Positions 1 to 7,186 of a stretch of 34,947 bases of DNA are shown here, piece by piece. How positions within the stretch are numbered: the stretch's first letter is position 1; each line of letters starts with the position of its first letter. The notes beneath the pieces are model-generated. The model ran no database searches, had not been told where the DNA came from, and worked only from the letters and a program-made list of their open reading frames with translations. A program made the position numbers and the translations under genes. The DNA is from an uncultured Pseudomonadota bacterium (GTDB lineage Bacteria; Pseudomonadota; Gammaproteobacteria; Enterobacterales; Succinivibrionaceae), in contig ONIT01000016.1 in assembly GCA_900317945.1 (NCBI GenBank), positions 1 to 34,947 on the forward strand, written 5' to 3'.

Positions 1-97
1 CAATTGGGATTAGCCTATTCAAACTGGAAACGCCGTATGCGGATCCGCACGTACGGTGTTGTGAGAGGTGTGATGCTAAAACATCCGCCTACTCGAT
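1..97 (+). ncRNA. 3' end of a group II intron (domains V and VI)
   Basis: Positions 29-60 fold as domain V: a 9-bp lower stem (29-37 with 52-60), a CG bulge at 50-51, an upper stem TGCG/CGCA (38-41 with 46-49) and the loop GATC. The catalytic triad is CGC near the base. Positions 63-94 fold as domain VI: GAG-AGG-T-G and GATG pair with CATC, C, G, CCT and CTC, leaving A91 bulged as the branch-point adenosine. A91 lies 6 nt before a 3' end in ..GAT at 97, which fits the AY consensus. The reverse transcriptase/maturase and domains I-IV would lie upstream of the window, so whether the intron is complete cannot be judged. The fold was done by eye. Confidence 0.85.
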
Positions 98-155
98 TGT
101 GCACAGGCAGTCCGCGTCAGCGAGCAGGCCTTCCGGGAATCCCTGTAACGGTCTC

Positions 156-938
156 TTAGGCTCCGAATGACTCGAAGATGAGGAGGCAGCCTGAAAGCAC
201 CGCTACTCCCGAGAAGATCTCCTTTACCGTCCTCACCGGAAGCCTGATGAGGAGAACCGTCCCGAGGGAGGAGCCGAGGAGCGTCGCGATGATCATCACG
301 GGGAGCCACTGCCAGTGGATTGGCGCCATCGAGCCGATGGTGAAGGCGCCTACAGCGTTCCAGAGCGTAGCCACGAAAATCATGGAGTGGAGGATGGAGG
401 ACTTCAGATCAAGCCGGAACACGCCGACCATGACAAGCGTCGCGAAGAGACCCGCTCCCGAGGAGAGAGAGCCGGAAAAGAGCCCGACCAGGAAGATGAG
501 CGCCGCGCCGGTGAGGTTCCGGAGAGCGGAGCGCTCACCCTGCACCGGCTCGCCGAAGCCCTTCTTGAAGAAGGTGTAGACGCCGCAGGCGATAGTGATG
601 ATGCCGAGGACCAGCTCGGCAGCGTGAGCGGGCACCCGGACGATGATGACCGATCCGAGGACCACCGCAGGGCAGCCCACGAAAAGCATGATGGCGGAGA
701 CCGTCCGGTCAAGCGCGCGCGGGCGGATCGGCGACTTCTTCTTCCCCAGCATCGCTCCGATGCCGAGGAAAACCACCGCGACCTTGTGTGTGCCGAGCGC
801 CGCGGCGAACGGGAGCCCCAGGAGGATGAGGAGCGGGAACTGGATGAAGCCCGCGCCGCCTCCCGAGACTGAGGCCATGAGGTTCGCGGCAAAGGAAACG
901 ACAAAAAGAATGGACTGGCGGATTATTTCATCAAACAT
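156..938 (-). CDS. TSUP (TauE/SafE-type) membrane transporter
   Basis: This is a 260-residue, very hydrophobic protein with about eight predicted membrane helices. The two similar halves typical of the TauE/SafE family are visible: an early segment rich in SGGGAGFIQFP and a second-half counterpart near SGSLSSGAGLFATL. Family members export or import small sulfur- or carbon-containing anions such as sulfite or sulfoacetate; the substrate here cannot be read from sequence. The start ATG at 938 has a GGAG about 8 nt upstream. The gene is alone, converging on the group II intron end at 97, with 58 bp between them. High G+C like the core genome. Confidence 0.85.
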   Translation of the reverse strand: MFDEIIRQSILFVVSFAANLMASVSGGGAGFIQFPLLILLGLPFAAALGTHKVAVVFLGIGAMLGKKKSPIRPRALDRTVSAIMLFVGCPAVVLGSVIIVRVPAHAAELVLGIITIACGVYTFFKKGFGEPVQGERSALRNLTGAALIFLVGLFSGSLSSGAGLFATLVMVGVFRLDLKSSILHSMIFVATLWNAVGAFTIGSMAPIHWQWLPVMIIATLLGSSLGTVLLIRLPVRTVKEIFSGVAVLSGCLLIFESFGA

Positions 939-982
939 TCTGAGCTCCGGCCGGCCGGGGCCGGTAACTTAACTGGGACAGA

Positions 983-1063
983 CTGAAACGTTAAGCAGAT
1001 CACGTTTTAGGATGACCCGGATTTTACCCGATTTTGAAGGATTCGTGAATTTATGATGAAAAG
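983..1063. repeat. 81-bp direct repeat, copy 1
   Basis: This copy begins CTGAAACGTTAAGCAGATCA and matches positions 3091-3171 in the same orientation at about 73 of 81 bases by hand alignment. The two copies bracket the HipA-like gene and the transposase remnant. The rest of the 939-1153 gap holds nothing else I can identify. Confidence 0.85.
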
Positions 1064-1153
1064 ATATTCTGACCTGATGTAGCGCCGGCATGCAGTTCAC
1101 AGCTTAAGGTAAGACTCTCCGTGGTCCCAGGAGACGTTTCCCTGAGCAGCTTT

Positions 1154-2323
1154 TCAGAGTGTGTCAATGCTGACGCCCGGAACAAAGACCTCGGACTCGT
1201 CGGAATATTTTCCGGAAAGGAGCGCATCCTTCTGCAGATTGAGGATTTTCTCAAGGCGCCTGATCATATCGTTGGCCATGACTTTGTCCGGCTTGATACC
1301 AACTGTCAGTTTGCCCGTGCTTATCAGATCTTTCCTGATCTCGGAATTTAGGAAAGCCTTTCCAAGTGAAATGAAATCGTTTACACCAGAAAACGATGGT
1401 GAGAACTGCCTTATACGGGACCAGGGATTTTCGAGATCCTGAGCCATGAAGCCTGCAAGCATGCACATGTTCATATCAAAGACAGGAGCCATTTTTACAG
1501 GCTCCAGCGTGTCATTGTCGAACAGCACACCGAAATTTCCGGCATGCCTGTCCCTGTTGAAAGTCAGTGCGTCAATCACCATCATCCTTCTAAATGTATC
1601 AGCAGACTCCTGACCGAGTCTTTCAAAGAATGATACAGCCTCGGAAATGCTCAGTGTATGTCCCTTCATAAACACAGAGAAAGGGGCATAGCCGTACTTT
1701 TCACTCGTGAACAGTCTGCATCTTGTCGCTATTTCACCATGCAGCGTAACGAGATCATAGTGCACGGAATTGCGGCAGAGTTTTTCTGCGACACTGCTGC
1801 CGATTATCTCGCAGTAGGGTTCGGTTCCGGCGTTTGCATAGCCAGAACTGCCTCTCTTATACATAAAAATTGTACCGTTTTCCTTGCGGAAACACTTTCT
1901 GAAGCTTCCGTTTGTTGTGAGTTCAGGAGATGTTGAGCTAAGCTGGATACCATACAGACCAATTCCCTCGAATGCCAGCTTTGAAATGGTCTCATCAAAA
2001 TCGTTAGTATAAAGTGATACATCTTTCCAATGAACGTTCTCTGCTGCACTCTTTACCCAAAAAGTATCATTAATCGATGTGGCATGAGTAACCCTAATGA
2101 AGCCTTCAGCATTACGGCATCCGCACTGATCCATCAGCTCTGCCAAGAATCCGTTGTGCTTAGAAGCCTTCCGGTTATCTAACCAGTGTTCCATGCTCTC
2201 AAACCCCAGCGGAAGTCTTCCGAGAGGTCTATCAGCTATGAACGAATAGAAATTGTTTCTGTCGTAGACTATAGTGAATGGAAGAACTTCTGTATCTTTG
2301 TTCATCAGAATATATTCAGTCAT
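1154..2323 (-). CDS. HipA-like serine/threonine kinase domain protein, solitary
   Basis: This is a 389-residue protein of the HipA/CtkA-like kinase fold. Catalytic-loop motif N-R-D-R-H-A-G-N lies at about residues 256-263, followed by a metal-binding F-D at 282-283 in APVFDMN. These match the HipA catalytic loop and the DFG-equivalent. A plausible nucleotide-binding stretch is near 135-157, with K156 in MYKRG. I chose the ATG at 2323 because the N-terminus then matches standalone HipA-domain proteins; a GGAG lies about 12 nt upstream. An upstream in-frame extension to 2416 is less likely. No HipB-type DNA-binding antitoxin gene is adjacent, so calling it a toxin is not justified. Base composition is visibly lower in G+C than its neighbours and it sits beside a transposase remnant, which suggests acquisition by transfer. 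It could act as a toxin-like or a signalling kinase. Confidence 0.8.
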   Translation of the reverse strand: MTEYILMNKDTEVLPFTIVYDRNNFYSFIADRPLGRLPLGFESMEHWLDNRKASKHNGFLAELMDQCGCRNAEGFIRVTHATSINDTFWVKSAAENVHWKDVSLYTNDFDETISKLAFEGIGLYGIQLSSTSPELTTNGSFRKCFRKENGTIFMYKRGSSGYANAGTEPYCEIIGSSVAEKLCRNSVHYDLVTLHGEIATRCRLFTSEKYGYAPFSVFMKGHTLSISEAVSFFERLGQESADTFRRMMVIDALTFNRDRHAGNFGVLFDNDTLEPVKMAPVFDMNMCMLAGFMAQDLENPWSRIRQFSPSFSGVNDFISLGKAFLNSEIRKDLISTGKLTVGIKPDKVMANDMIRRLEKILNLQKDALLSGKYSDESEVFVPGVSIDTL

Positions 2324-2530
2324 TTTTCTGTTTTTCTCCATTCGCCAGTGAGAATGATCGGACATAGTCCCTGACCGTATGATACAAGTGGATACTAACT
2401 GCATGCAAACAGTCATATAGCCATCTGCGGACAGCAGCGCAAAAAGTTAACAGCACACAGGTATGACAGCATTTGTTCAGACGCACGTCTGAGGCATAAA
2501 TCTGCTCCCAATCTTCATTGTCTGACATGG

Positions 2531-3060
2531 CCTACACACGAACCGCATCGTCCGGGCCTGTATTTTTGCGGTACTTGATAAATCCATTGATCGCAAGCTC
2601 AGGATCGTCGCGCAGTTTCAGCATAAGCCGGCGCATCGAGATCTTCTCGCTTTTCTTTGAGTACTCTGGCTCTGCAGCGTCGTCAGAATATTCAGTGCAA
2701 GCTTGTTAAGAAGAAGTCGGTTTCTTGCATATTAACAGCTCTTCACCTGCATCCAGTCCTGGCCGAAATCGATGTCCGGCCGCCAGTGCAGGGAATTCTC
2801 GATATGCCAGTGCTCACGCACTGCTCTGTATACCGTTTCAGCAATGCCTTCATTCTCTGGATTTATCGAGCAGACGTAATACCTGACGAGCGGCTCCTTT
2901 TCCAGCTTGTACTTTTTGTCATAGCAGTACGTTGTCGCCTTCATTATGCACTCACAGTCTTCCTTCCATTCCCCAAGGACTTTGCCCTTTATGAAATCAG
3001 CCGGCAGCGCCTGGATTTCACGCTTCCAAAAATGCCTGCATAAAGGTTTTCAACGTCTTG
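2531..3060 (-). pseudogene. ISAs1-family transposase remnant (C-terminal part, disrupted)
   Basis: The reading frame ending at 2732 encodes an ISAs1-type C-terminal block including REHWHIENSLHWRPDIDFGQD, the His-Asn-Ser-Leu-His-Trp signature of this family. Right after it comes an in-frame TAA at 2732-2734. The frame then resumes with RNRLLLNKLALNIL, which is the typical continuation, and a frameshift near 2665 moves the rest (KISMRRLMLKLRDD...) into another frame ending at the stop at 2531. The N-terminal half is not recognisable, and upstream sequence to about 3060 is only loosely similar. The copy is clearly non-functional. The stretch 2324-2530 between it and the HipA-like gene shows nothing I recognise. 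Confidence 0.8.
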
Positions 3061-3090
3061 TCCTGTCTGTGTTTCGTGCGTACGCCCTGG

Positions 3091-3171
3091 CTGAAACGTT
3101 AAGCAGATCACGTTTTAGAATGACTCAGAATTTACCCGATTTTGAAGGAACTGTGAATTTCTGATGAAAAG
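3091..3171. repeat. 81-bp direct repeat, copy 2
   Basis: Same orientation as the copy at 983-1063 and about 90% identical. It lies just upstream of the transposase remnant and 99 bp before the end of the seven-gene block. The copies may mark the edges of a former insertion or be part of the IS end; no perfect terminal inverted repeat or target duplication was found. Confidence 0.85.
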
Positions 3172-3269
3172 CGCTGGACAGAAGAGAGAACACTGTGAAT
3201 TCATCAGATTTGATGAACAGACTTGCCGCTCGCTGCCAGCTCTCATCAGGAAACAGCAGCCCGGCACAG

Positions 3270-3890
3270 TCAGAGAGCATCTGCCTGCGGGTCCTTATGA
3301 TCCTGAAAGAGGTACGGCCAGCCGTTCACAATGATGTCATCCGCGGAAACGCGCACCTCGAGCCTGCGCGGCGCGCTGTACTCGATGCCCTCCGGGTAGG
3401 CGTCGGTGAGCCGGTAAAGCCTCTGGTTCGCAGAGCCAATCCAGGCGCGCCTCTCATCGTAGCGCTCCTGCTCAAACGGGCCGTCAACCAGGAGATCCGT
3501 CGCGGCAAGCAGCCGCTCCACCCCCGGGAGATGGCGGCTCAGCACATTGGGGTAGAGGTAGCCGGTGAAGACCAGGACCGTGAGATGAGCCCTATGCGCC
3601 CACTCGGCGACATCGGCAAGCCCCTCCGCCTGCAGGAGCGGCTCTCCGCCGATGAACGTGACGCCCTCGACATCGTGGCTCTCCCTGATCCGTTCAAGCA
3701 CACGGATGAGATCACCTGTCTCAACCATGCACGCCTCACGGATCGGCTGCATGTCAGGATTGCAGCAGCCAGGGCAGCGGCGCAGGCAGCCCTGCACCCA
3801 GAGCGCTATGCGCCGCCCCGGCCCCTCCGCCTCTGTCTCAGGGGACATTCCGGCAAGGTTGAGATAATGCCCGGTCTCCAAGCTGCTCAT
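3270..3890 (-). CDS. Radical-SAM activase-like protein (NrdG-type, 4Fe-4S)
   Basis: This is a 206-residue protein with the radical-SAM cluster motif C-x3-C-x2-C at residues 35-42 (CLRRCPGC), followed by the Gly-rich SAM-binding G-G-E-P near residue 81. Size and layout match the small activating enzymes of the NrdG/PflA type, which bind one 4Fe-4S cluster and cleave S-adenosylmethionine to a radical. No anaerobic ribonucleotide reductase (nrdD) is nearby. It is the last gene of the block, starting 2 bp after the ClpB-like ATPase stop, so it most likely serves that operon, perhaps modifying a partner protein. Target and reaction are unknown. No clear terminator follows before the repeat at 3171. 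Confidence 0.8.
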   Translation of the reverse strand: MSSLETGHYLNLAGMSPETEAEGPGRRIALWVQGCLRRCPGCCNPDMQPIREACMVETGDLIRVLERIRESHDVEGVTFIGGEPLLQAEGLADVAEWAHRAHLTVLVFTGYLYPNVLSRHLPGVERLLAATDLLVDGPFEQERYDERRAWIGSANQRLYRLTDAYPEGIEYSAPRRLEVRVSADDIIVNGWPYLFQDHKDPQADAL

Positions 3891-3892
3891 CC

Positions 3893-5764
3893 TCAGGCAA
3901 AGTCAAAGTCGAAATCGACATTCCTGCCTTTGACAAAGGTCTCGATGAGGATCCTCCTGTTCTCAAGCTGATCCTCATGCTCGAAGATAAACTCCGAGAG
4001 CGGGTTTATCAGCATGTTTTCCATGATGTTGAGCATGCCGCGGCCGCCGTTTTTCTTGTCTGCCCTCTCAGCGATGGCGAGCATTGCCTTCTTCTCGTCA
4101 TCGAACTCCAGCGTCGCCTTGTAGCGCTCGCGGACATAGTCGGCAATGCCCTGGAACTTGAGGAGCGCGATCTTGGTGAAGATCTCCGGATTGTCAATGT
4201 AGTTGAACGCCACGATGTTGCTCTCGCCGATACGGTTCCAGAGTTCAGGGCGCTTCAGCTCGTTGCAGAAATGATCATGCACCGCCTTTATGAAGGACTT
4301 CCTCACCTCATCCGGCGTCTCATTGGTGAAGTCCTGATCCGCGCCGAGGTTCGAGGTGAATATGATGATGGTCTCGGAGAAATGGACCGTCTCGCCCTTG
4401 CCGTCAGTGAGGCGCCCGTCCTCCAGGATCTGCAGGAACTTGTCGAGGATTCTCCCGTGCGCCTTCTCAATCTCATCGAAGAGCAGCACGCAGAACGGGC
4501 GCTTCTTCACCGCGTTCGTGAGCTGCCCGCCCGCCTCGAAGCCGACGTATCCGGGAGGCGCGCCGACCAGGCGCTGATCGCTGTGCTCATGGTTGTACTC
4601 GCTCATGTCGAAGCGGATGCAGGCGTCCTCATCGCCGAAGATGAACTCGGCAAGCGCCTTCGCGAGCTCCGTCTTTCCGACGCCGGTAGGGCCGACGAAG
4701 AACAGCGTGCCCTTGGGCTTCTTCTGCGTGCGGGAGTGCTGCAGCCCGGAGAATCCGGTCTTTGCCCGGATGACGACATTGCGGACCTTCTCGATTGCCT
4801 CGTCCTGCCCCTTCACGCGCTGCCTGAGCGTCTCCTCGATCTTCTCGAGCTTCTCGTGGCTCAGCTCCTCCCACGGGCTGATCTTCTCACCGTACTTGTA
4901 GAGGTTGATAAGCTTCTCGAACTTCAGCGGCTCCTGCTGGCGCGAGAGCTTGAAGAGCTGCTGTATGTCCCTCAGGGAAAAGCCGTCCAGCGCGTCAAGG
5001 AAGTTGTCGAGTATCTTCTGAGTGCCGAGGTTCTGCGTAGGATCAAGCCTGAGGCTGCTGCGGTAGGTGTTCACGTAGCGCTCGCGCTCGTTGCGCCCCG
5101 GGAGCGGCACATGTACGCTGGCCACCAGAGGGTTCTCCAGGTAGAAGACCGGCGGGACCGCCGCCTGCCTGTGCGTGATGAGTATTAGGATGTTGCCAGG
5201 CCTTCCCTGCTGCCCCGGCAGGTCATTTCCGCGCTCAAGGCTGCCGTTATCAGCCTCCTGCAGTGCCCTGCCCCAGGTCGCAAGGTACTGCAGCTCCTGC
5301 GGCGAGAAAGCGTTCGCGTTGCCGAAGATGTAGTCGCTGCCGTCGAAAATCACCGCGGTCGGGTGATCATGCTGCTGCAGCATATGGTAGATCTCGGTGA
5401 ATTCCCGCTGTATATCGTTCGGCGTGCGCTGCGGCGGCAGGTTCGAGTCCTCGAAGCCTGATCCAAGATCGCCCATGTCATAGGGCTGCGATCCTCCCTG
5501 TTGCGCGTCTCCTGCCGGAGCCTTCTCCGCGGGCGCCGCCTGCCCAGAGGCTGCCCTGCTCCCATTCACGCGGTCCCAGAGCTGCACGCGCTCAAAGCCG
5601 CGCTTCTTCAGGATTGGGACCAGAACATCAACAAGCCCGGTGTACATGTAAGTTGACGGATCGAACGTCAGATCGCCGGTGTTGCCGTAGAGGATTATCG
5701 CCGACCTGATGCCGCATTCCCGGCTGAACTGCTCCTGCCAGAGATCGTATTCCTTTGCTGCCAT
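3893..5764 (-). CDS. ClpB/ClpA-like AAA+ ATPase with a degenerate N-terminal AAA module
   Basis: This is a 623-residue protein. Residues about 310-600 form a Clp/Hsp100 second ATPase domain: Walker A GPTGVGKT at 358-365, aromatic pore loop GYVG at 405-408, Walker B LLFDEIEKAH near 427-436, sensor 1 FTSNLG near 469, arginine-finger region ELWNRIGE with R511, and sensor 2 with R575 in NGGRG. The N-terminal 1-250 resembles an AAA core with Walker-B-like (AVIFDGSDYIF) and sensor-1-like (ILILITHRQ) strands. However, at the P-loop position (LYGNTGDLTF) it lacks the G-K-T/S of a working site, and residues 66-118 are a low-complexity insert. No Clp N-domain repeats or ClpB middle coiled coil are seen. 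It likely forms a ring that threads or remodels protein. Its start ATG overlaps the stop of the upstream gene by one base, and the radical-SAM gene follows 2 bp later. Confidence 0.9.
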   Translation of the reverse strand: MAAKEYDLWQEQFSRECGIRSAIILYGNTGDLTFDPSTYMYTGLVDVLVPILKKRGFERVQLWDRVNGSRAASGQAAPAEKAPAGDAQQGGSQPYDMGDLGSGFEDSNLPPQRTPNDIQREFTEIYHMLQQHDHPTAVIFDGSDYIFGNANAFSPQELQYLATWGRALQEADNGSLERGNDLPGQQGRPGNILILITHRQAAVPPVFYLENPLVASVHVPLPGRNERERYVNTYRSSLRLDPTQNLGTQKILDNFLDALDGFSLRDIQQLFKLSRQQEPLKFEKLINLYKYGEKISPWEELSHEKLEKIEETLRQRVKGQDEAIEKVRNVVIRAKTGFSGLQHSRTQKKPKGTLFFVGPTGVGKTELAKALAEFIFGDEDACIRFDMSEYNHEHSDQRLVGAPPGYVGFEAGGQLTNAVKKRPFCVLLFDEIEKAHGRILDKFLQILEDGRLTDGKGETVHFSETIIIFTSNLGADQDFTNETPDEVRKSFIKAVHDHFCNELKRPELWNRIGESNIVAFNYIDNPEIFTKIALLKFQGIADYVRERYKATLEFDDEKKAMLAIAERADKKNGGRGMLNIMENMLINPLSEFIFEHEDQLENRRILIETFVKGRNVDFDFDFA

Positions 5765-7155
5765 TACGCGTTTCCTCCCTGCTGATCAGGCGCTGAATAG
5801 GAAAAGCCGTCAGCGCTGAGCCTGTCCGGGTTCTCCCAGAGCACGCGCTCATCTGAAAAGCTTATGCCGTACGCCTTTGAGAGATCCGCATGGAATCTCT
5901 TTATGTCCTTCATGCAGGCCATCGCCGGATAGCGGTCAAAGCGGTACTGCATTTTCCCGTGCGCGTCGATGTGACACTCCGCGCGCTCGCCGCTCTGCCT
6001 CTGCGCGAGGATCTTCACGAAGCCGCCCTGCTCGAGCGTCGGCCGCGCGACCGAGAAGCCCTGCGCGCGGAGCTCCTTTGCGATGGCCACGACTACCTGC
6101 CTGCGCTCCGCCTCGGAGACCAGGAGTTCGTCGCTCTTTCTCGCAGCCTCCTCCGCGTCTTTCAGCGCATCCTCAGCGGAGCGCCTTCCCTCTGCCACAT
6201 CCCGCTCGAGAGCGTCAATCTGCGCCATGAGCGCAGCCCCTGCGGCACGGTCCTCGATGCTCTTCGACGCAATCTGCTCCCTGACGGACTTTAGCGCTTC
6301 CCTCGCGGCAGCGGCGGACTGCTTCCTCATTGTCTCCTGTTTCCACTGCTCTGCCTTCCTTTCACCGGCCAGGGCAGCGTTCTCCACTGCGCGCCTCACG
6401 TCCTCTGCTGTCATCCCGGAAAGCTTCTTCTGGATTTCCGCGAGCTCCCCCTGGGCGAAGCCTGCCGCGACAGGGCTTTTTATGCTGGCGACAGCCGCGT
6501 AATAGGCATCCCTGGCCTCCTCCTGCTGCCTCTGCCGCTCGATGCGCTCCTCCTCGCGGCGCACGGCCTCGGCGCGCTCGGCCTCCTTTTCCGCGTTCTT
6601 CTCAAGGCGGGCGAACGAGGAAATGTACTTTCCGATGCCGTAGCAGGTGTCGCGTGCCGCAGCAGGATCCTTCACGAGCTGCTCGCGTACCGTCTGCAGA
6701 TCGTTCCTGAGCTGCTCCATTTTGTCAGGGATGTATCCGGCATAGCCCTTGCGGGCCATCTCCTCATACTGCGCCTCATAGCGCCGGTAAAACGACTCAG
6801 CCGATTTGCGGGCATGCTCCAGGTACTCCCGCCTCCTGGCTTCCTCTGCCTGGAACTCCCTTATTGCGGCCTCCGCAAGGCGCCCGACAGCCGGGATCTC
6901 ATTTCCCAGACTGTAGCAGGCATCGCGCGCCCCGTAAGGGTCTTTCCCAATCTGCTTATTGATGCCCTCAAGAGCGCTCCAGAGCCTCGCCATCTCGTCC
7001 GGGACATATCCTGAGTAGCCCTTGCGTACCATCTCCTCATACTGCGCCCGAAGGCTCTTGTATGAAGCTTCCGCCGACTGTCTGGCCTGCTCGCGCTGAA
7101 TCCGCTCCTGCTCCTGCTTCTGAAGCCTGTAAGCCGCTGACTCCTGATAGCTCAT
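5764..7155 (-). CDS. Coiled-coil protein with conserved C-terminal domain, function unknown
   Basis: This is a 463-residue, highly charged protein. Two similar blocks near the N-terminus, each with SAExxYKSLRAQYEEMVRKG or a variant and GYxPDxM, look like an internal duplication of a helical unit. Residues about 200-350 are almost continuous coiled coil rich in Glu, Arg, Ala and Gln. The last ~100 residues are compact: a beta-rich stretch (GFVKILAQR, AECHIDAHGKMQYRF) and an ending with ERVLWENPDRL. I do not recognise a named family. The ATG at 7155 has a strong GGAGGGG 8 nt upstream, so the longer in-frame extension to 7251, which would run into the PIN gene, was rejected. It lies between the PIN protein and the ATPase and overlaps the ATPase start by one base (TAATG). 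It is probably an adaptor or structural subunit. Confidence 0.85.
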   Translation of the reverse strand: MSYQESAAYRLQKQEQERIQREQARQSAEASYKSLRAQYEEMVRKGYSGYVPDEMARLWSALEGINKQIGKDPYGARDACYSLGNEIPAVGRLAEAAIREFQAEEARRREYLEHARKSAESFYRRYEAQYEEMARKGYAGYIPDKMEQLRNDLQTVREQLVKDPAAARDTCYGIGKYISSFARLEKNAEKEAERAEAVRREEERIERQRQQEEARDAYYAAVASIKSPVAAGFAQGELAEIQKKLSGMTAEDVRRAVENAALAGERKAEQWKQETMRKQSAAAAREALKSVREQIASKSIEDRAAGAALMAQIDALERDVAEGRRSAEDALKDAEEAARKSDELLVSEAERRQVVVAIAKELRAQGFSVARPTLEQGGFVKILAQRQSGERAECHIDAHGKMQYRFDRYPAMACMKDIKRFHADLSKAYGISFSDERVLWENPDRLSADGFSYSAPDQQGGNA

Positions 7156-7186
7156 AAAATTCCCCTCCGGAACATGCAAATGACTG

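Noticed and set aside
2324..2416. N-terminal extension of the HipA-like protein
   Set aside because: The extra 31 residues are not typical of the family and no ribosome site precedes them.
3977..5188. 403-codon plus-strand frame antisense to the ClpB-like ATPase
   Set aside because: The product is Leu/Arg/Val-rich with no motif, while the opposite strand has complete AAA+ motifs.
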